42,878 nt of DNA, taken from Pirellula sp. (GTDB lineage Bacteria > Planctomycetota > Planctomycetia > Pirellulales > Lacipirellulaceae). This document shows, one piece after another, positions 22,866-31,773 of the stretch. Every line of letters begins with the position of its first letter. Within the stretch, counting starts at the first letter, position 1. The notes beneath the pieces are model-generated. The model was given only the letters and a program-made list of their open reading frames with translations, was not told where the DNA came from and ran no database searches. The translations under genes and the position numbers were made by a program. The stretch lies in assembly GCA_013822725.1 (NCBI GenBank), contig PNKX01000034.1:1-42878 (forward strand). The letters are read 5' to 3'.

Positions 22866-22892
22866 CGATGAGCGAACCAATCAAGGCAAGAA

Positions 22893-23171
22893 CTAGGCGG
22901 TGGCCTTCGTCTTGATCCCCTTGATCGCCTTCGAGAGGCGCGACTTCAGCCGAGCGGCCGAGTTGGCGTGCAGGATGTTCTTCGCGGCCGCCTTGTCGAG
23001 CTTCACGACGGCGGTGCGGAATTCGGTTTCGCTCGTCGCGACGTCGCCGGCGGCGACAGCGGTGCGAACCTTCTTGATTTGGGTCCGGAGGGTCGAGCGC
23101 ACCACGCGATTGCGGGCACGGCGGTCGATACTCTGACGGAGACGCTTCTTGGCACTAGGTGAACTGGGCAT
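22893..23171 (-). CDS. rpsT: 30S ribosomal protein S20
   Basis: S20 binds 16S rRNA early in 30S assembly. The 92-residue basic protein has the usual MPSSPSAKKRLRQSIDRRAR start, followed by NRVVRSTLRTQIKKVRTAV and AKNILHANSAARLKSRLSKA, which are conserved S20 signatures. ATG 23171 fits the family; the upstream extension of the frame is an Arg-rich non-conserved run. It lies downstream of a TPR gene on the same strand (93 bp gap) and ends in a clear hairpin. Confidence 0.95.
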   Translation of the reverse strand: MPSSPSAKKRLRQSIDRRARNRVVRSTLRTQIKKVRTAVAAGDVATSETEFRTAVVKLDKAAAKNILHANSAARLKSRLSKAIKGIKTKATA

Positions 23172-23264
23172 CTTGTTTTTACGACGGGGTCTGAGAACTC
23201 GGATCGGCCGGCGGCGCCTCGTACGCCGCACATACGCATGACCGGCCCGCGGCCGACTGGCGAA

Positions 23265-24743
23265 TCAACCACTATCGCGTAACGAGGCGATCTTGTCCAG
23301 CCGGTCAGAAACGTCCCGATAGCCATAATCCAGCTGGGCCAGATCGGAGAGGTGGCGTTCCGCCCGATCGAGCTCCCGGAGGCCCGTGGCCAGGACTCCG
23401 GCCCGGTAGAGGGCCAATTTGCGGACTTCCTCGTCGCTCGCTTCGGTCGCCTCGATCGATTGCTCGTAGTGAGCCAGAGCGAGCTTGTACTGCTCGATTT
23501 TCTGGAAACATTCGCCTAATTCGAGCAACACCAACGCCTTGCGTTTGGGCTCGCTGCGGGCGGCCTGCAGGGCGGTGATCGCCTGCTTGGTCTTACCGGC
23601 CCGTTTGAGCCGCTGGCCGAGTTCGAACTGCAGGCGGGGATTGTGAGGGTCGCGATCGACCCGGGCCGAGAAAACTTCCAATTCAACCTGGTTCGCTACG
23701 GTTCGTGCGCGTTCGAGCAGGAGCTTGGCTTCAGGCGTTTTCCGGGCATCGAACAGCTGCTGGGCGGAAGCGACCTGCCCGGCAGCCCGCCGAACTTGCA
23801 GGTCCTCCAGACGCTCGCGAACATGCAGATCGCCGCCGCCGGAGGCTTGGCTGGCGCGCTCTAGAACCTGCTGGGCGTCGTCGAGCCGCTGGTCGTGGAG
23901 GTAGAGATCGGCAAGGCGGAAGTAAGCCTCGAGCGCTGCAGGATCCCTGGCGATCGCTTCCTTGTAGCGATCCTCGGGGGCGAGCGCCATTTGTTTGGCG
24001 TCTTCCGCATCGTCGGCAATGGTTTTGGAAAGCCGCGCGACCGACATCGGCGTCGCCGTTGAGCCAGCGCTGCCGTTGGCCGCTGACTTGCCGCCTAAGA
24101 GAGCCGGATCGTAGCCCCCTCGATGAATGGTCTTCTCGACCGAGAGATGAGAGATCGCTTGCAGCGCTTCCTCATCATGAGGCTTGGCTAGCTCGACGCG
24201 ATGCCAACAGGCGATCGCCTGGTCGAATTGGCCCATCCGTTGCAGCGCGAGGGCTGCCTGTCGATTGACGACTGGATCCTTGCCATCAATGTCGAGAGCT
24301 CGCCGCAGGTAGCTGAGCTGCGCCTCGTCGACTTGCAATTCATTGCAGGCGGCGGCCATCGCGAGCAGCGATTGAATGTCCCAAGGATTGAGCGCTAGCG
24401 CCCCGCAGCCGGCGGTGAAGGCTTGTAGCCACAAGCCTTGCTGGGCCGCCTTCGCCATCGCCGAGCGGTGCGATTTTACCTTCAGCCCGGCGAAGCTGGC
24501 GCCTTTTTTATTGTCTTTGTATTTCCTGTGGAGGTTGCCCAAGAACGCCTGCAGGAAAACGACGTTTCCCGGATCCTCGGAGACGCATTGGGTGAAGAGC
24601 TCGGTGGCGTAGTCGTGGTCCCCTTTTTCAACGCAGCGCTGGGCGTGCTCGAACGTTTTCGTCACGCGATGACGTACGTTCGGCGCGAGGGGAGCAGGTC
24701 CGCGCGGGGCGGAGAGCGGAGCTGTTTGCGAGTCCATCGCCAT
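23265..24743 (-). CDS. Tetratricopeptide repeat protein
   Basis: A 492-residue soluble protein made of TPR helices with no signal peptide. Repeats are recognisable at about 30-65 (KTFEHAQRCVEKGDHDYATELF), 110-170, 172-195 (ALQRMGQFDQAIACWHRVEL), 270-300 (YFRLADLYLHDQRLDDAQQVL) and 365-440 (ELGQRLKRAGKTKQAITALQ; GECFQKIEQYKLALAHYEQS). A less ordered part lies around 215-250. It is likely a cytoplasmic scaffold; partners are unknown. The gene is divergent from the cobA-hemD fusion and upstream of rpsT on the same strand. Confidence 0.8.
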   Translation of the reverse strand: MAMDSQTAPLSAPRGPAPLAPNVRHRVTKTFEHAQRCVEKGDHDYATELFTQCVSEDPGNVVFLQAFLGNLHRKYKDNKKGASFAGLKVKSHRSAMAKAAQQGLWLQAFTAGCGALALNPWDIQSLLAMAAACNELQVDEAQLSYLRRALDIDGKDPVVNRQAALALQRMGQFDQAIACWHRVELAKPHDEEALQAISHLSVEKTIHRGGYDPALLGGKSAANGSAGSTATPMSVARLSKTIADDAEDAKQMALAPEDRYKEAIARDPAALEAYFRLADLYLHDQRLDDAQQVLERASQASGGGDLHVRERLEDLQVRRAAGQVASAQQLFDARKTPEAKLLLERARTVANQVELEVFSARVDRDPHNPRLQFELGQRLKRAGKTKQAITALQAARSEPKRKALVLLELGECFQKIEQYKLALAHYEQSIEATEASDEEVRKLALYRAGVLATGLRELDRAERHLSDLAQLDYGYRDVSDRLDKIASLRDSG

Positions 24744-24904
24744 GTGGGCCGTGCCGGTTCCGGGCGTGCACTTGATAAGCGAAACTTGTCTTCGACCCGC
24801 GAGGTGACGCAGGCCGGGCCTCAGGTTGTTATTCTAACAGCATCGGAAAGGGCAGCAACTTTTGCCCCTTCATCCACTAAACATACGTCTTGCCAACGTT
24901 ACAG

Positions 24905-26428
24905 ATGTCACAATTCGCAGGGAAAGCGTATTTGATCGGCGCCGGTCCGGGAGATCCGGGGCTCCTTACCCTGCGCGGTCGGCAGCGGCTCGGCGAGGCC
25001 GACCTGGTGCTGTACGACTACCTGGTAAACCCCAGGATCCTCCAATACGCTCGGCCCGGCGCGGAACTTCAGTGCCTGGGACGGCATGGACATGGCCGCC
25101 TGATCAGCCAGGAGGAGATTCATGAGCAGATGATCGCTGCAGCGCGAGCAGGGAAGATTGTCGCGCGGCTCAAGGGGGGCGACCCCGCGATTTTCGGTCG
25201 GACTGCTGAGGAACTGGCGGCGCTCGACGACGCGGGAATTCCTTACGAAGTGGTGCCGGGAATCTCGTCGGCCCAGGCGGCCAGCAGCTATACGGGGATT
25301 CCGCTAACCCATCGCGACGCCGCCTCGTGCGTGGCGTTCGTCACCGGGCAGCAGAGTCTCGAGCGCGAGACGCCGCTCGACATGGCAGGATTGGCTCAGT
25401 TCCCCGGAACGCTGGTGTTCTACATGGGGGTGACGACGGCGCCGCAGTGGTCGGCCGAGTTGATCGCGCACGGCAAGCCGCGCGACACGCCGGTGGCGAT
25501 TGTGCGGCGCGCGAGTTGGCCGCAACAGCGGACGATGCTGACGACGCTGGGCGAACTGCCGACGGTGCTCGCGCCGGGGAAGGTGCGGCCGCCGGCGATC
25601 GTGATCGTCGGCGAGGCGGTGGCGGAGCGCGCGGCGAGCGACTGGTTCGCGGCGCGACCGCTTGTTGGGCGCACGATTCTGGTAACGCGGCCAATCGAGC
25701 AGTCGGAGGGACTTGTCGAGTCGCTGTCGGAATTGGGAGCGGCGGTGCTCGTGCAACCGGCGATTGAGATCGGCCCGCCGCGCGATTGGGAGCCGGTCGA
25801 CGCCGCGATCAAGAAGCTCGCGTCGTTCGATTGGCTCGTCTTCTCTAGCGCGAACGGCGTTCGCTATTTCCTGGAACGGTTGCCGCATAATCAGCTTGAT
25901 GTGCGCGCACTCGGCCAAAGCAAAATCGCCGCGATCGGGCCGGGAACGGCCGATGCCTTAGCCCAGTACCATCTCCGCGCCGATCTGCTGCCGGAAGAAT
26001 ACCGAGCCGAGTCGTTGGCCGAGGCGCTGGCGCCCTTCGCACGCGGCGGTCGCTTCCTCCTGCTCCGCGCCAGCCGCGGGCGTGAAGTACTGGCAGAGAC
26101 GCTCGCCGCGGCCGGAGCGGACGTTCGGCAGGCGGTGGTCTACGAGAGCCGCGACGTTGCGACGCCCGACCCTGACGTCATCACGGCCTTGCGCGAGGGA
26201 AAGATAGATTGGGTGACCGTCACGAGTTCCGCCATCGCCAGATCGCTTATCGCGATGTTTGGTAAGCACTTGGCTCGTGCTCGTTTGGCCGCGATCAGCC
26301 CACTGACGGCAGGGGTGCTCGAAGAAGCGGGCTTCGCATCGACTGCAGTTGCCGAGCCTTATACGACCGCAGGCATCATCGAGGCGATTCTCAGTGCCGA
26401 AGGGCGGCGAGGAGCGTTGGAGAAGTAA
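24905..26428 (+). CDS. cobA-hemD: Fused uroporphyrinogen-III C-methyltransferase / uroporphyrinogen-III synthase
   Basis: A two-domain tetrapyrrole enzyme of 507 residues. The N-terminal SAM-dependent methyltransferase (about 1-245) makes precorrin-2 for siroheme and cobalamin; it has YLIGAGPGDPGLLTLRG, LKGGDPAIFGR and VVPGISSAQAASSYTGIPLTH. The C-terminal HemD domain (about 255-500) closes hydroxymethylbilane to uroporphyrinogen III; it shows ILVTRP, DWLVFSSANGVRYF, AAIGPGTADAL and WVTVTSSAIARSL. Fusions of this kind are known in several phyla. ATG 24905 (MSQFAGKAYLIG) is preferred to the in-frame TTG at 24890. The gap to the divergent TPR gene must hold its promoter. Confidence 0.92.
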   Translation: MSQFAGKAYLIGAGPGDPGLLTLRGRQRLGEADLVLYDYLVNPRILQYARPGAELQCLGRHGHGRLISQEEIHEQMIAAARAGKIVARLKGGDPAIFGRTAEELAALDDAGIPYEVVPGISSAQAASSYTGIPLTHRDAASCVAFVTGQQSLERETPLDMAGLAQFPGTLVFYMGVTTAPQWSAELIAHGKPRDTPVAIVRRASWPQQRTMLTTLGELPTVLAPGKVRPPAIVIVGEAVAERAASDWFAARPLVGRTILVTRPIEQSEGLVESLSELGAAVLVQPAIEIGPPRDWEPVDAAIKKLASFDWLVFSSANGVRYFLERLPHNQLDVRALGQSKIAAIGPGTADALAQYHLRADLLPEEYRAESLAEALAPFARGGRFLLLRASRGREVLAETLAAAGADVRQAVVYESRDVATPDPDVITALREGKIDWVTVTSSAIARSLIAMFGKHLARARLAAISPLTAGVLEEAGFASTAVAEPYTTAGIIEAILSAEGRRGALEK

Positions 26429-26435
26429 AAAGAAT

Positions 26436-26557
26436 AGAACGCGGATATTCGCGGATGAAGCGGATTTTCACGGATTCAATTGCCAATAACTTGCAGATCG
26501 AGCTTCACGCACCCACTCTTTCATTATCCGCGTGAATCCGCCCAATCCGCGTCCCAT
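26436..26557. repeat. GCGGAT-unit hairpin
   Basis: The left arm starts AACGCGGATATTCGCGGAT and repeats GCGGAT about every 9-10 bases; the right arm, read in reverse, is GACGCGGATTGGGCGGATTC. It fills the gap between convergent cobA-hemD and the OmpA-type gene and may serve as a two-way transcription barrier. Confidence 0.7.
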
Positions 26558-26595
26558 TCGTCCGTTCCCCGTAACGGACGCAACCCACAGACCGG

Positions 26596-27417
26596 CTAGC
26601 GCGACGCCAGTCGCTCAGGATAAACCACGAACTCGATCCGCCGATTGCGAGCCTTGCCGGCGTCGCTGGCGTTCGAAACGACGGGGTGGTTACCGCCGTG
26701 GCCGATGACGAAGAGCTGATTGGGCGCCATCGTCCGCTTCTGAGCGAGCGAATTGTAGACGGCCAAGGCTTGAGCGGCCGAGAGGTGATGGTTCGTCGGG
26801 AACTGCTGCGAGTGGGTCGCCCCGTCGTCGGTATGCCCTTCGATGCCAATGAGATTCTCAGGGAAATTCTGCCGCAGGTCCGCCGCGACGCTGTCGAGCA
26901 GTTGCTCGCCGCCGTTTTGGAAGTAGTTGCTGCCTGGCATGAAGAGGCGATCGGCGGGGATCTCGACGCGGACAACGTCGCCGTCTTGGCGGACCTCAAC
27001 GCCGGGAAGCTGCTTGAGCGTGAGATTCTTCAGCAGCGTGTTATTCGCCCGAATCTCAGCGCCGGCCCGTTGCTTCGACGTCGCGACGAGCTGCGTGCTC
27101 ATTTGTTTGAGCTGAGTGTTATCGGTCTGCATCGCCAACAGCTGATCGGTCGTCGTTTGCAGCTGAGTGCGGGTGGCGCCGACTTCGTCGGTGAGAAGTT
27201 GGACCTGCTGCCGCGTTTGCGCCAGCAGCGATTCGAGCTCCTGATTGTCTTTGTCAAGCGAGGCGGCGCGGGTCTGGTACTCGGTATTTTGCTGGGCGAG
27301 GGTCGTCACCTGCTGCTGCATCGCGAGCTGCGCTTGCTGCTGGTTCGGCGCAAGCGACATCTTGCCGCAGCCGGCGAGCAGAGCAAGGGTCGCGATGGTG
27401 AGTAAGGTGCGAGGCAC
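26596..27417 (-). CDS. OmpA/MotB-type peptidoglycan-binding lipoprotein with coiled coil
   Basis: About 273 residues. Starting at GTG 27417 gives MPRTLLTIATLALLAGCGK, a lipoprotein signal with the lipidated Cys17; other upstream starts are possible and no ribosome site decides. Residues 28-130 are a Gln-rich coiled coil (QQQVTTLAQQNTEYQTRAAS and onward). The C-terminal OmpA-like domain (about 150-270) holds LIGIEGHTDDG and NRRIEFVVYP, which bind peptidoglycan. It probably links the outer membrane to the cell wall. The upstream gap carries the GTGTCGGGGGCC hairpin. Confidence 0.85.
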   Translation of the reverse strand: MPRTLLTIATLALLAGCGKMSLAPNQQQAQLAMQQQVTTLAQQNTEYQTRAASLDKDNQELESLLAQTRQQVQLLTDEVGATRTQLQTTTDQLLAMQTDNTQLKQMSTQLVATSKQRAGAEIRANNTLLKNLTLKQLPGVEVRQDGDVVRVEIPADRLFMPGSNYFQNGGEQLLDSVAADLRQNFPENLIGIEGHTDDGATHSQQFPTNHHLSAAQALAVYNSLAQKRTMAPNQLFVIGHGGNHPVVSNASDAGKARNRRIEFVVYPERLASR

Positions 27418-27525
27418 GGCGCTAGGGGGATGGCGGCGTGGAGACTGGGCCTTGGAAACGGGCGAACGGTAGCAGCGGCGCGGGATGGGAGCAAGGGCGG
27501 TTCGCGCGCATGCTAGCGGCTGGAG

Positions 27526-27601
27526 GGTGTCGGGGGCCTTCTGCCACTGAGGGCGTTCCACTGCGAGGCCATCTCTCCAGTGGCAAAAGGCCCCCGACAC
27601 C
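27526..27601. repeat. Long hairpin, GTGTCGGGGGCC family, copy 2
   Basis: GGTGTCGGGGGCCTTCTGCC (27526-27545) and four more bases pair, with one mismatch, with the arm 27578-27601. The arms are nearly identical to those at 3438-3512, while the loop differs. It lies between the OmpA-type gene start and the end of the gene at 27607. Confidence 0.85.
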
Positions 27602-27606
27602 GTTCC

Positions 27607-28083
27607 TTACGCCGGATAAACGCCGTAAAAGCGCTTGATAAAGTTGCGGCGCCAGCGCTGGGGCTTGTGCGATTCCCAGCCGAAGCGGGCGAGGAGGCGG
27701 TCGCTGATGCGGAGGTTGGCCGCGTCGCAGAGGAGCGCGTCGGTACGCTTCAGCTCGGCGATGCGATCGAGTTCGTCGACCGCAGCGCGCAGCGTGGGGA
27801 ACGACGTCCCGGCGGTCGAAACGATGTACTTGAGGGCGAGGAAGTTCGCATGGCCGCGCGGTTGGTTGTAGTACAGCAGACAGCGATCGGCGTCGCCACG
27901 GGCTCGGTAGCTGGCGCCGGTCGGCCAGATCTCGGGCCAAGAGAGAAGCTTGGGCCAGGGGCGAAGATGGATCGCAACGACTTGGCCGTGGAGCGTTTCG
28001 ATGACGCCATACCGGTGGCTCCGCAGCGCGTCATCCGCGGCGGGGGTTTCAAACTCGGTAACGGTCGCAAACCAATTCGGCAT
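27607..28083 (-). CDS. Conserved-looking hypothetical protein
   Basis: A 158-residue soluble protein without signal peptide or membrane segment. It has several Trp and Tyr (MPNWFATVTEFETP; RPWPKLLSWPEIWPTGASYR; LLYYNQPRGHANFLALKY) and a basic end (HKPQRWRRNFIKRFYGVYPA). No family is recognised. It starts 13 bp after the stop of the prepilin peptidase gene upstream on the same strand and is likely co-transcribed with it. Confidence 0.65.
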   Translation of the reverse strand: MPNWFATVTEFETPAADDALRSHRYGVIETLHGQVVAIHLRPWPKLLSWPEIWPTGASYRARGDADRCLLYYNQPRGHANFLALKYIVSTAGTSFPTLRAAVDELDRIAELKRTDALLCDAANLRISDRLLARFGWESHKPQRWRRNFIKRFYGVYPA

Positions 28084-28096
28084 GTCACCTACTCAC

Positions 28097-29461
28097 CTAC
28101 TTACTCTCCACCCCAAACATCCACTCCTTAATATTCCGCCAAATGACCAACATCGCGCCGAGCATCACGACGCCCAGCGCCAGCACCGCCGGCAGGAGCC
28201 AGCCGAGTTCGAAGATCGCTTGAAAGCCGTGCGGGTCTTGATTCCAGAACCACGCCCACCAGACGGTCACCGCGGCGGCGGCGAGGCAGAGGAACGGGCC
28301 GTAGGGAATCACGTCGTCGCGGCGCAAGATCATTTGCGTGATCCCGATCAGCAAGCCGGCGAAGGGGGCGATGAAGAACACGAAAATCGTCGGCTGCCAA
28401 CCGAGGAAGGCACCAATCATCATCATCAGCGTCACATCGCCAAAGCCCATCGCCTCTTTGCGAAGGGCGGCCGAGCCGACGATGCGGACGGCCCACACTA
28501 TGGCGCCGCCGCCGACCACGCCGACGAGTGCCGTGAGCAGGCCGAGCCACGACTCGCCGCCGCGATACCAGACGGCCGTGATGGCGACGAAGCCGACGAG
28601 CCCGATCAACGCCGAACGGGGCCGAAGCAACTCACGCAGCGAGCGGGCGGCGAGGACGCGCAGGCCAAAGAACATCCCGCGGCGCCAGCGCATGATGCGG
28701 GGCGTCAACGCAACCCACCAGAGAGCGAAGCAAGCAAGGCCGATCGCGAGGCTGGCGCCGTTCGGGGCGCCGGCGAGCCATGCGGGCCACGCATTCGGGG
28801 CCGCAAGCGACAGTGGTTCGACATAGAGGGCCGCCCCCTTCATCTGTGCTGCGGCGTCGGCCGGCAGCGGAACGACGACCCCGGCGACCGGCGGCGCCAT
28901 CCGTTCGGCGACGTGCGGCAGCAGCGACATCGGCAGCGCGGCAGCCAATGCCAGCGCGAGCAACGTCCCCGGCGTGGTTACGCCATCGGGGATGGTCTTC
29001 TCGTCGAAGTCAATCAGGCTCGCCGCCGCCATCAGCGTCAGCAAGATCGCATGGGAGAGGAACGTGGCGAGCGTCGTCCACGCCGGCGCCATCAGCGCGC
29101 CACGCTGCAACGGCCGGCCAGCCAAGGCCTCAAACTGATGATGCAACAGGCCTTGCCGATCGACTTCCCACCAGTAGAGCGCCGCCCATGCGACGGCCAT
29201 GAACACTTCTACCGCGAACGGTCGACGCCAGAAGCCGGCGCCGTGAATGGCAGCCTCGCGGCGGAGACCGAACCAGCCCCACAACGGCAAGCGATCGGTC
29301 AGGACCCGCGCCGGCGCCCGTTCATGTCGCGGCGCCCACGGCGAGATCAATCGGCGGTTCCACGCGAGCGTGTACGTCGCCCAATTGACGTAGCCGCCGG
29401 CCATCAGCCCGGCGACGGCGGCGACGAGGAGTCCGATCCAAAGTGGGGGGGCGAGCATCAT
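28097..29461 (-). CDS. A24-family prepilin peptidase-like membrane protein
   Basis: A 454-residue membrane aspartic protease-like protein with about ten helices. Catalytic aspartates are Asp151 in SLIDFDEKTIPD and Asp342 in AMGFGDVTLMM, the GxGD motif of prepilin peptidases that cleave type IV pilin and pseudopilin leaders. The spacing between them, about 190 residues, far exceeds the roughly 60-65 of standard enzymes, owing to an insert with extra helices. The N-terminal domain keeps DRLPLWGWFGLRR, but without the zinc-type Cys pairs, so methyltransferase activity is doubtful. It lies downstream of aroK by 81 bp on the same strand. It may process the many pseudopilin-like proteins of planctomycetes. 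Confidence 0.82.
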   Translation of the reverse strand: MMLAPPLWIGLLVAAVAGLMAGGYVNWATYTLAWNRRLISPWAPRHERAPARVLTDRLPLWGWFGLRREAAIHGAGFWRRPFAVEVFMAVAWAALYWWEVDRQGLLHHQFEALAGRPLQRGALMAPAWTTLATFLSHAILLTLMAAASLIDFDEKTIPDGVTTPGTLLALALAAALPMSLLPHVAERMAPPVAGVVVPLPADAAAQMKGAALYVEPLSLAAPNAWPAWLAGAPNGASLAIGLACFALWWVALTPRIMRWRRGMFFGLRVLAARSLRELLRPRSALIGLVGFVAITAVWYRGGESWLGLLTALVGVVGGGAIVWAVRIVGSAALRKEAMGFGDVTLMMMIGAFLGWQPTIFVFFIAPFAGLLIGITQMILRRDDVIPYGPFLCLAAAAVTVWWAWFWNQDPHGFQAIFELGWLLPAVLALGVVMLGAMLVIWRNIKEWMFGVESK

Positions 29462-29542
29462 GCGTTCGCGGGAGGGACGGAGGCGGGAAGGCGGAGCGGA
29501 CCCCTCGGAGTACCTCGGGGTGACTACTGCATGCCGGGGTGA

Positions 29543-30076
29543 CTACTGTCCGGAAATCCCCAGAGCTGCGACGATTTCGTCGGCAATATCGGCCGGGCCC
29601 TTCCCTTCGGTATCGACCTCAAGCGTAGCACATGCCCGATAATGGGGCGTCCGCTCGGCCAAAAGGCGGGTAATCTCGGCCTTCCCGCCGCCGGCGGTGA
29701 GATTGGGCCGGCGGGCTGCCGTCGACGGATCAGCGGCGATCCGGCGCTGGAGCGTCTCGACCGAGGCCTGCAACCAGACGACGGCGCCGCAACGACCGAT
29801 CGCCTTCCGGTTCACTTCACGCAGGATGGCGCCGCCGCCGAGCGCGATCACCGTCCGTTGGCGGAGAGCAAGGAGGTCGACGATGATCGCCTCCAGATCG
29901 CGAAAGTGAGTTTCGCCATCATCGGCAAAGATGGCGGCGATCGATTTGCCGGCGCGAAGCTCGACCTCGACGTCGGCGTCGACCCAGTCCCAACCGAGCC
30001 GCGCAGCCAGAGCTTGGGCGACGGCCGTCTTGCCGCTGCCGCGATAGCCGATCAACGCGATCGAAGTGACTTCCAT
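29543..30076 (-). CDS. aroK: Shikimate kinase
   Basis: Phosphorylates shikimate at O3 using ATP, the fifth step of chorismate synthesis. The 177-residue P-loop kinase has GYRGSGKT (10-17), Asp33 and Asp35 in VDADVEVE for Mg and shikimate binding, FRDLE, and the shikimate loop IALGGGAIL. ATG 30076 (MEVTSIALIGYRG) is chosen; the upstream extension of the frame is not conserved and overlaps aroDE. It follows aroDE by 44 bp, so the two enzymes that make and use shikimate are likely co-transcribed. Confidence 0.93.
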   Translation of the reverse strand: MEVTSIALIGYRGSGKTAVAQALAARLGWDWVDADVEVELRAGKSIAAIFADDGETHFRDLEAIIVDLLALRQRTVIALGGGAILREVNRKAIGRCGAVVWLQASVETLQRRIAADPSTAARRPNLTAGGGKAEITRLLAERTPHYRACATLEVDTEGKGPADIADEIVAALGISGQ

Positions 30077-30120
30077 GATAAGAATCGCATCTAGATAAGA
30101 GATGTCAGCGTGAGCAACGC

Positions 30121-31686
30121 CTACTCGTCGCCCGATTCGTCCAGCGGCAAATCGATCCCATCCTCTTCGCTGGGCTGCTCGGACTGGGGCGGGAAATACT
30201 TCACCGGCCCGATCGCCCGCTTCAGCACGTCGCGCATCAGGTCGGCGGGAGCTTCCTGCCGCGTGAACAGGAAGAACTGCAGTTGCGCCTGCCGAACGAA
30301 CATCTCTACGCCAGTGATCGTTTCGCAATTGCGCGAGCGGGCGTCTTTGACCAACAGCGTCGACTCGGGATTGTAGACCGTGTCGAACACCAGCATGTTC
30401 GGCTTGAGGAACGTCTTCTGGATCGGCGATTCGTCAACGTTGGGATGCATGCCGATCGGCGTGCAGTTGACGATGACGTCGCACGGGCCGCGATGACGTG
30501 CTTCCCAGTCGATCGCCTTCGCTTCGAACGTGTTCGCGAGCCGTTCGGCCCGCGGCATGGTACGGGAGGCGATGGTGATCGTCGCCCCGCGCTTGCGGAG
30601 GCCGAACACAATCGGCCGCGCGACGCCGCCGGCGCCGAGGACCAGCACCCGCTTTCCCTTGAGCGGACTCGGATCCGCCCCGACTTCGCCCAGCGCCATC
30701 TCCAGACAGTCCATCGCGGCGTTGTAATCGGTGTTGTAACCGACGATCTCCGGGCCGTCGAAAATCGCCGTGTTCACCGCGGCGATGCTCTTCACCGCCG
30801 GGTCGACTTTCGTCAGGCTGCGCGCGATCTGTTCCTTGTGCGGAATCGTCACGCTCAGGCCTTTGACCCCGAGCCGCGGGGCGTCTTCCATGAACCGCGC
30901 GAGCGCATCGGCCGGCACGCGGAACGGGACGTAGACGGCGTCGATCCCCAGCGCCTGAAACGCCGCGTTGTGAACGTGCGGGCTGAGGCTGTGGCCAACC
31001 GGGTCGGCGATCACTCCGTACACGGTCGTGTTGGCGCCGATCCGCTCGTAGTTGTAGATCTCGGTCATCTGCTTAAAGCTGAGTTGACCGGGGGCGAGCG
31101 TCCGTTCGTGGTGGAAGGTCGCGTAGGTGAAGGGCGCCCCGAACTTGCCGGCGAGAATCCGCGACGGCGTGCCGATGTCGCCCATGCACATGCCGACGGT
31201 CGGGATCTCGCTCTCCTGCATCATCTCGAGCATCCGCAGGTTGTCGTGCGGATCGTTCGCCATCGTGGCGAGCTTGATAATGTCGGGGTTCAGTTCCGAC
31301 ATCCGCGCATGAAGTTCGCGGAGATCGTCGGGCGTTTTACGGAAGTTGTGGTAGCTGACGATGCGCTTCGTCCGGCCGAAGCGCGGGATCTGCCCGGCGA
31401 CGTCTTCTTCGAGATCGACGTAATCGACTCCCTCGGCGATCGCCTCGCGGAGGAGCAGCAATCGCGCTTCTTCAGAACCAGGCCATTTGCCCCCATCCTC
31501 CTTGCGGCGGCAGGTAATGATCACCTGACACCCTTCAGGTCGCCCCGCCATCAGCCGGCGGATGTTTACCTTGCCGGCCACGTAGTCGAGGCGCAACTCG
31601 ACCATCTTGGCGCCTTGCTCAGCGAGATGCTGATGCTCGGCCATGATATGTTTGTGGCGGCTACGACCGATGGCGACGCAAATCAT
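30121..31686 (-). CDS. aroDE: Bifunctional 3-dehydroquinate dehydratase / shikimate dehydrogenase
   Basis: A fusion of 521 residues for steps three and four of the shikimate pathway. The N-terminal type I dehydroquinase (about 1-215) has VELRLDY (Glu30, Arg32), His113 in SYHNF, and the Schiff-base Lys138 in IIKLATMA. The C-terminal shikimate dehydrogenase (about 222-495) shows YGVIADPVGHSLSPHVHN, SVTIPHKE with the catalytic Lys, NTDYNA, and the NADP loop VLGAGGVARPI followed by ASRTMPRAE. A Pro/Glu/Asp-rich tail ends the protein. This order is the same as in plant enzymes. aroK follows on the same strand. Confidence 0.94.
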   Translation of the reverse strand: MICVAIGRSRHKHIMAEHQHLAEQGAKMVELRLDYVAGKVNIRRLMAGRPEGCQVIITCRRKEDGGKWPGSEEARLLLLREAIAEGVDYVDLEEDVAGQIPRFGRTKRIVSYHNFRKTPDDLRELHARMSELNPDIIKLATMANDPHDNLRMLEMMQESEIPTVGMCMGDIGTPSRILAGKFGAPFTYATFHHERTLAPGQLSFKQMTEIYNYERIGANTTVYGVIADPVGHSLSPHVHNAAFQALGIDAVYVPFRVPADALARFMEDAPRLGVKGLSVTIPHKEQIARSLTKVDPAVKSIAAVNTAIFDGPEIVGYNTDYNAAMDCLEMALGEVGADPSPLKGKRVLVLGAGGVARPIVFGLRKRGATITIASRTMPRAERLANTFEAKAIDWEARHRGPCDVIVNCTPIGMHPNVDESPIQKTFLKPNMLVFDTVYNPESTLLVKDARSRNCETITGVEMFVRQAQLQFFLFTRQEAPADLMRDVLKRAIGPVKYFPPQSEQPSEEDGIDLPLDESGDE

Positions 31687-31773
31687 GTGGGGGCTCTAAA
31701 CTCGCAAGAGGGGGGGCATGGCCTTCGGGGGCGGGCCATAGCCGGTCCATTGTGAACCAATCGGCCCGCACGA

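Noticed and set aside
22337..22884. Small minus-strand frames between the PEP-CTERM gene and rpsT
   Set aside because: No binding site or conserved pattern; one frame overlaps the rpsT terminator hairpin.
27950..29542. Open frame of 530 codons on the plus strand
   Set aside because: Antisense to the prepilin peptidase gene; composition is Arg/Ala/Glu-rich with no domain, while the minus strand has clear catalytic motifs.
30283..31755. Open frame of 490 codons on the plus strand
   Set aside because: Antisense shadow of aroDE; no motif and it crosses into the flanking gap.
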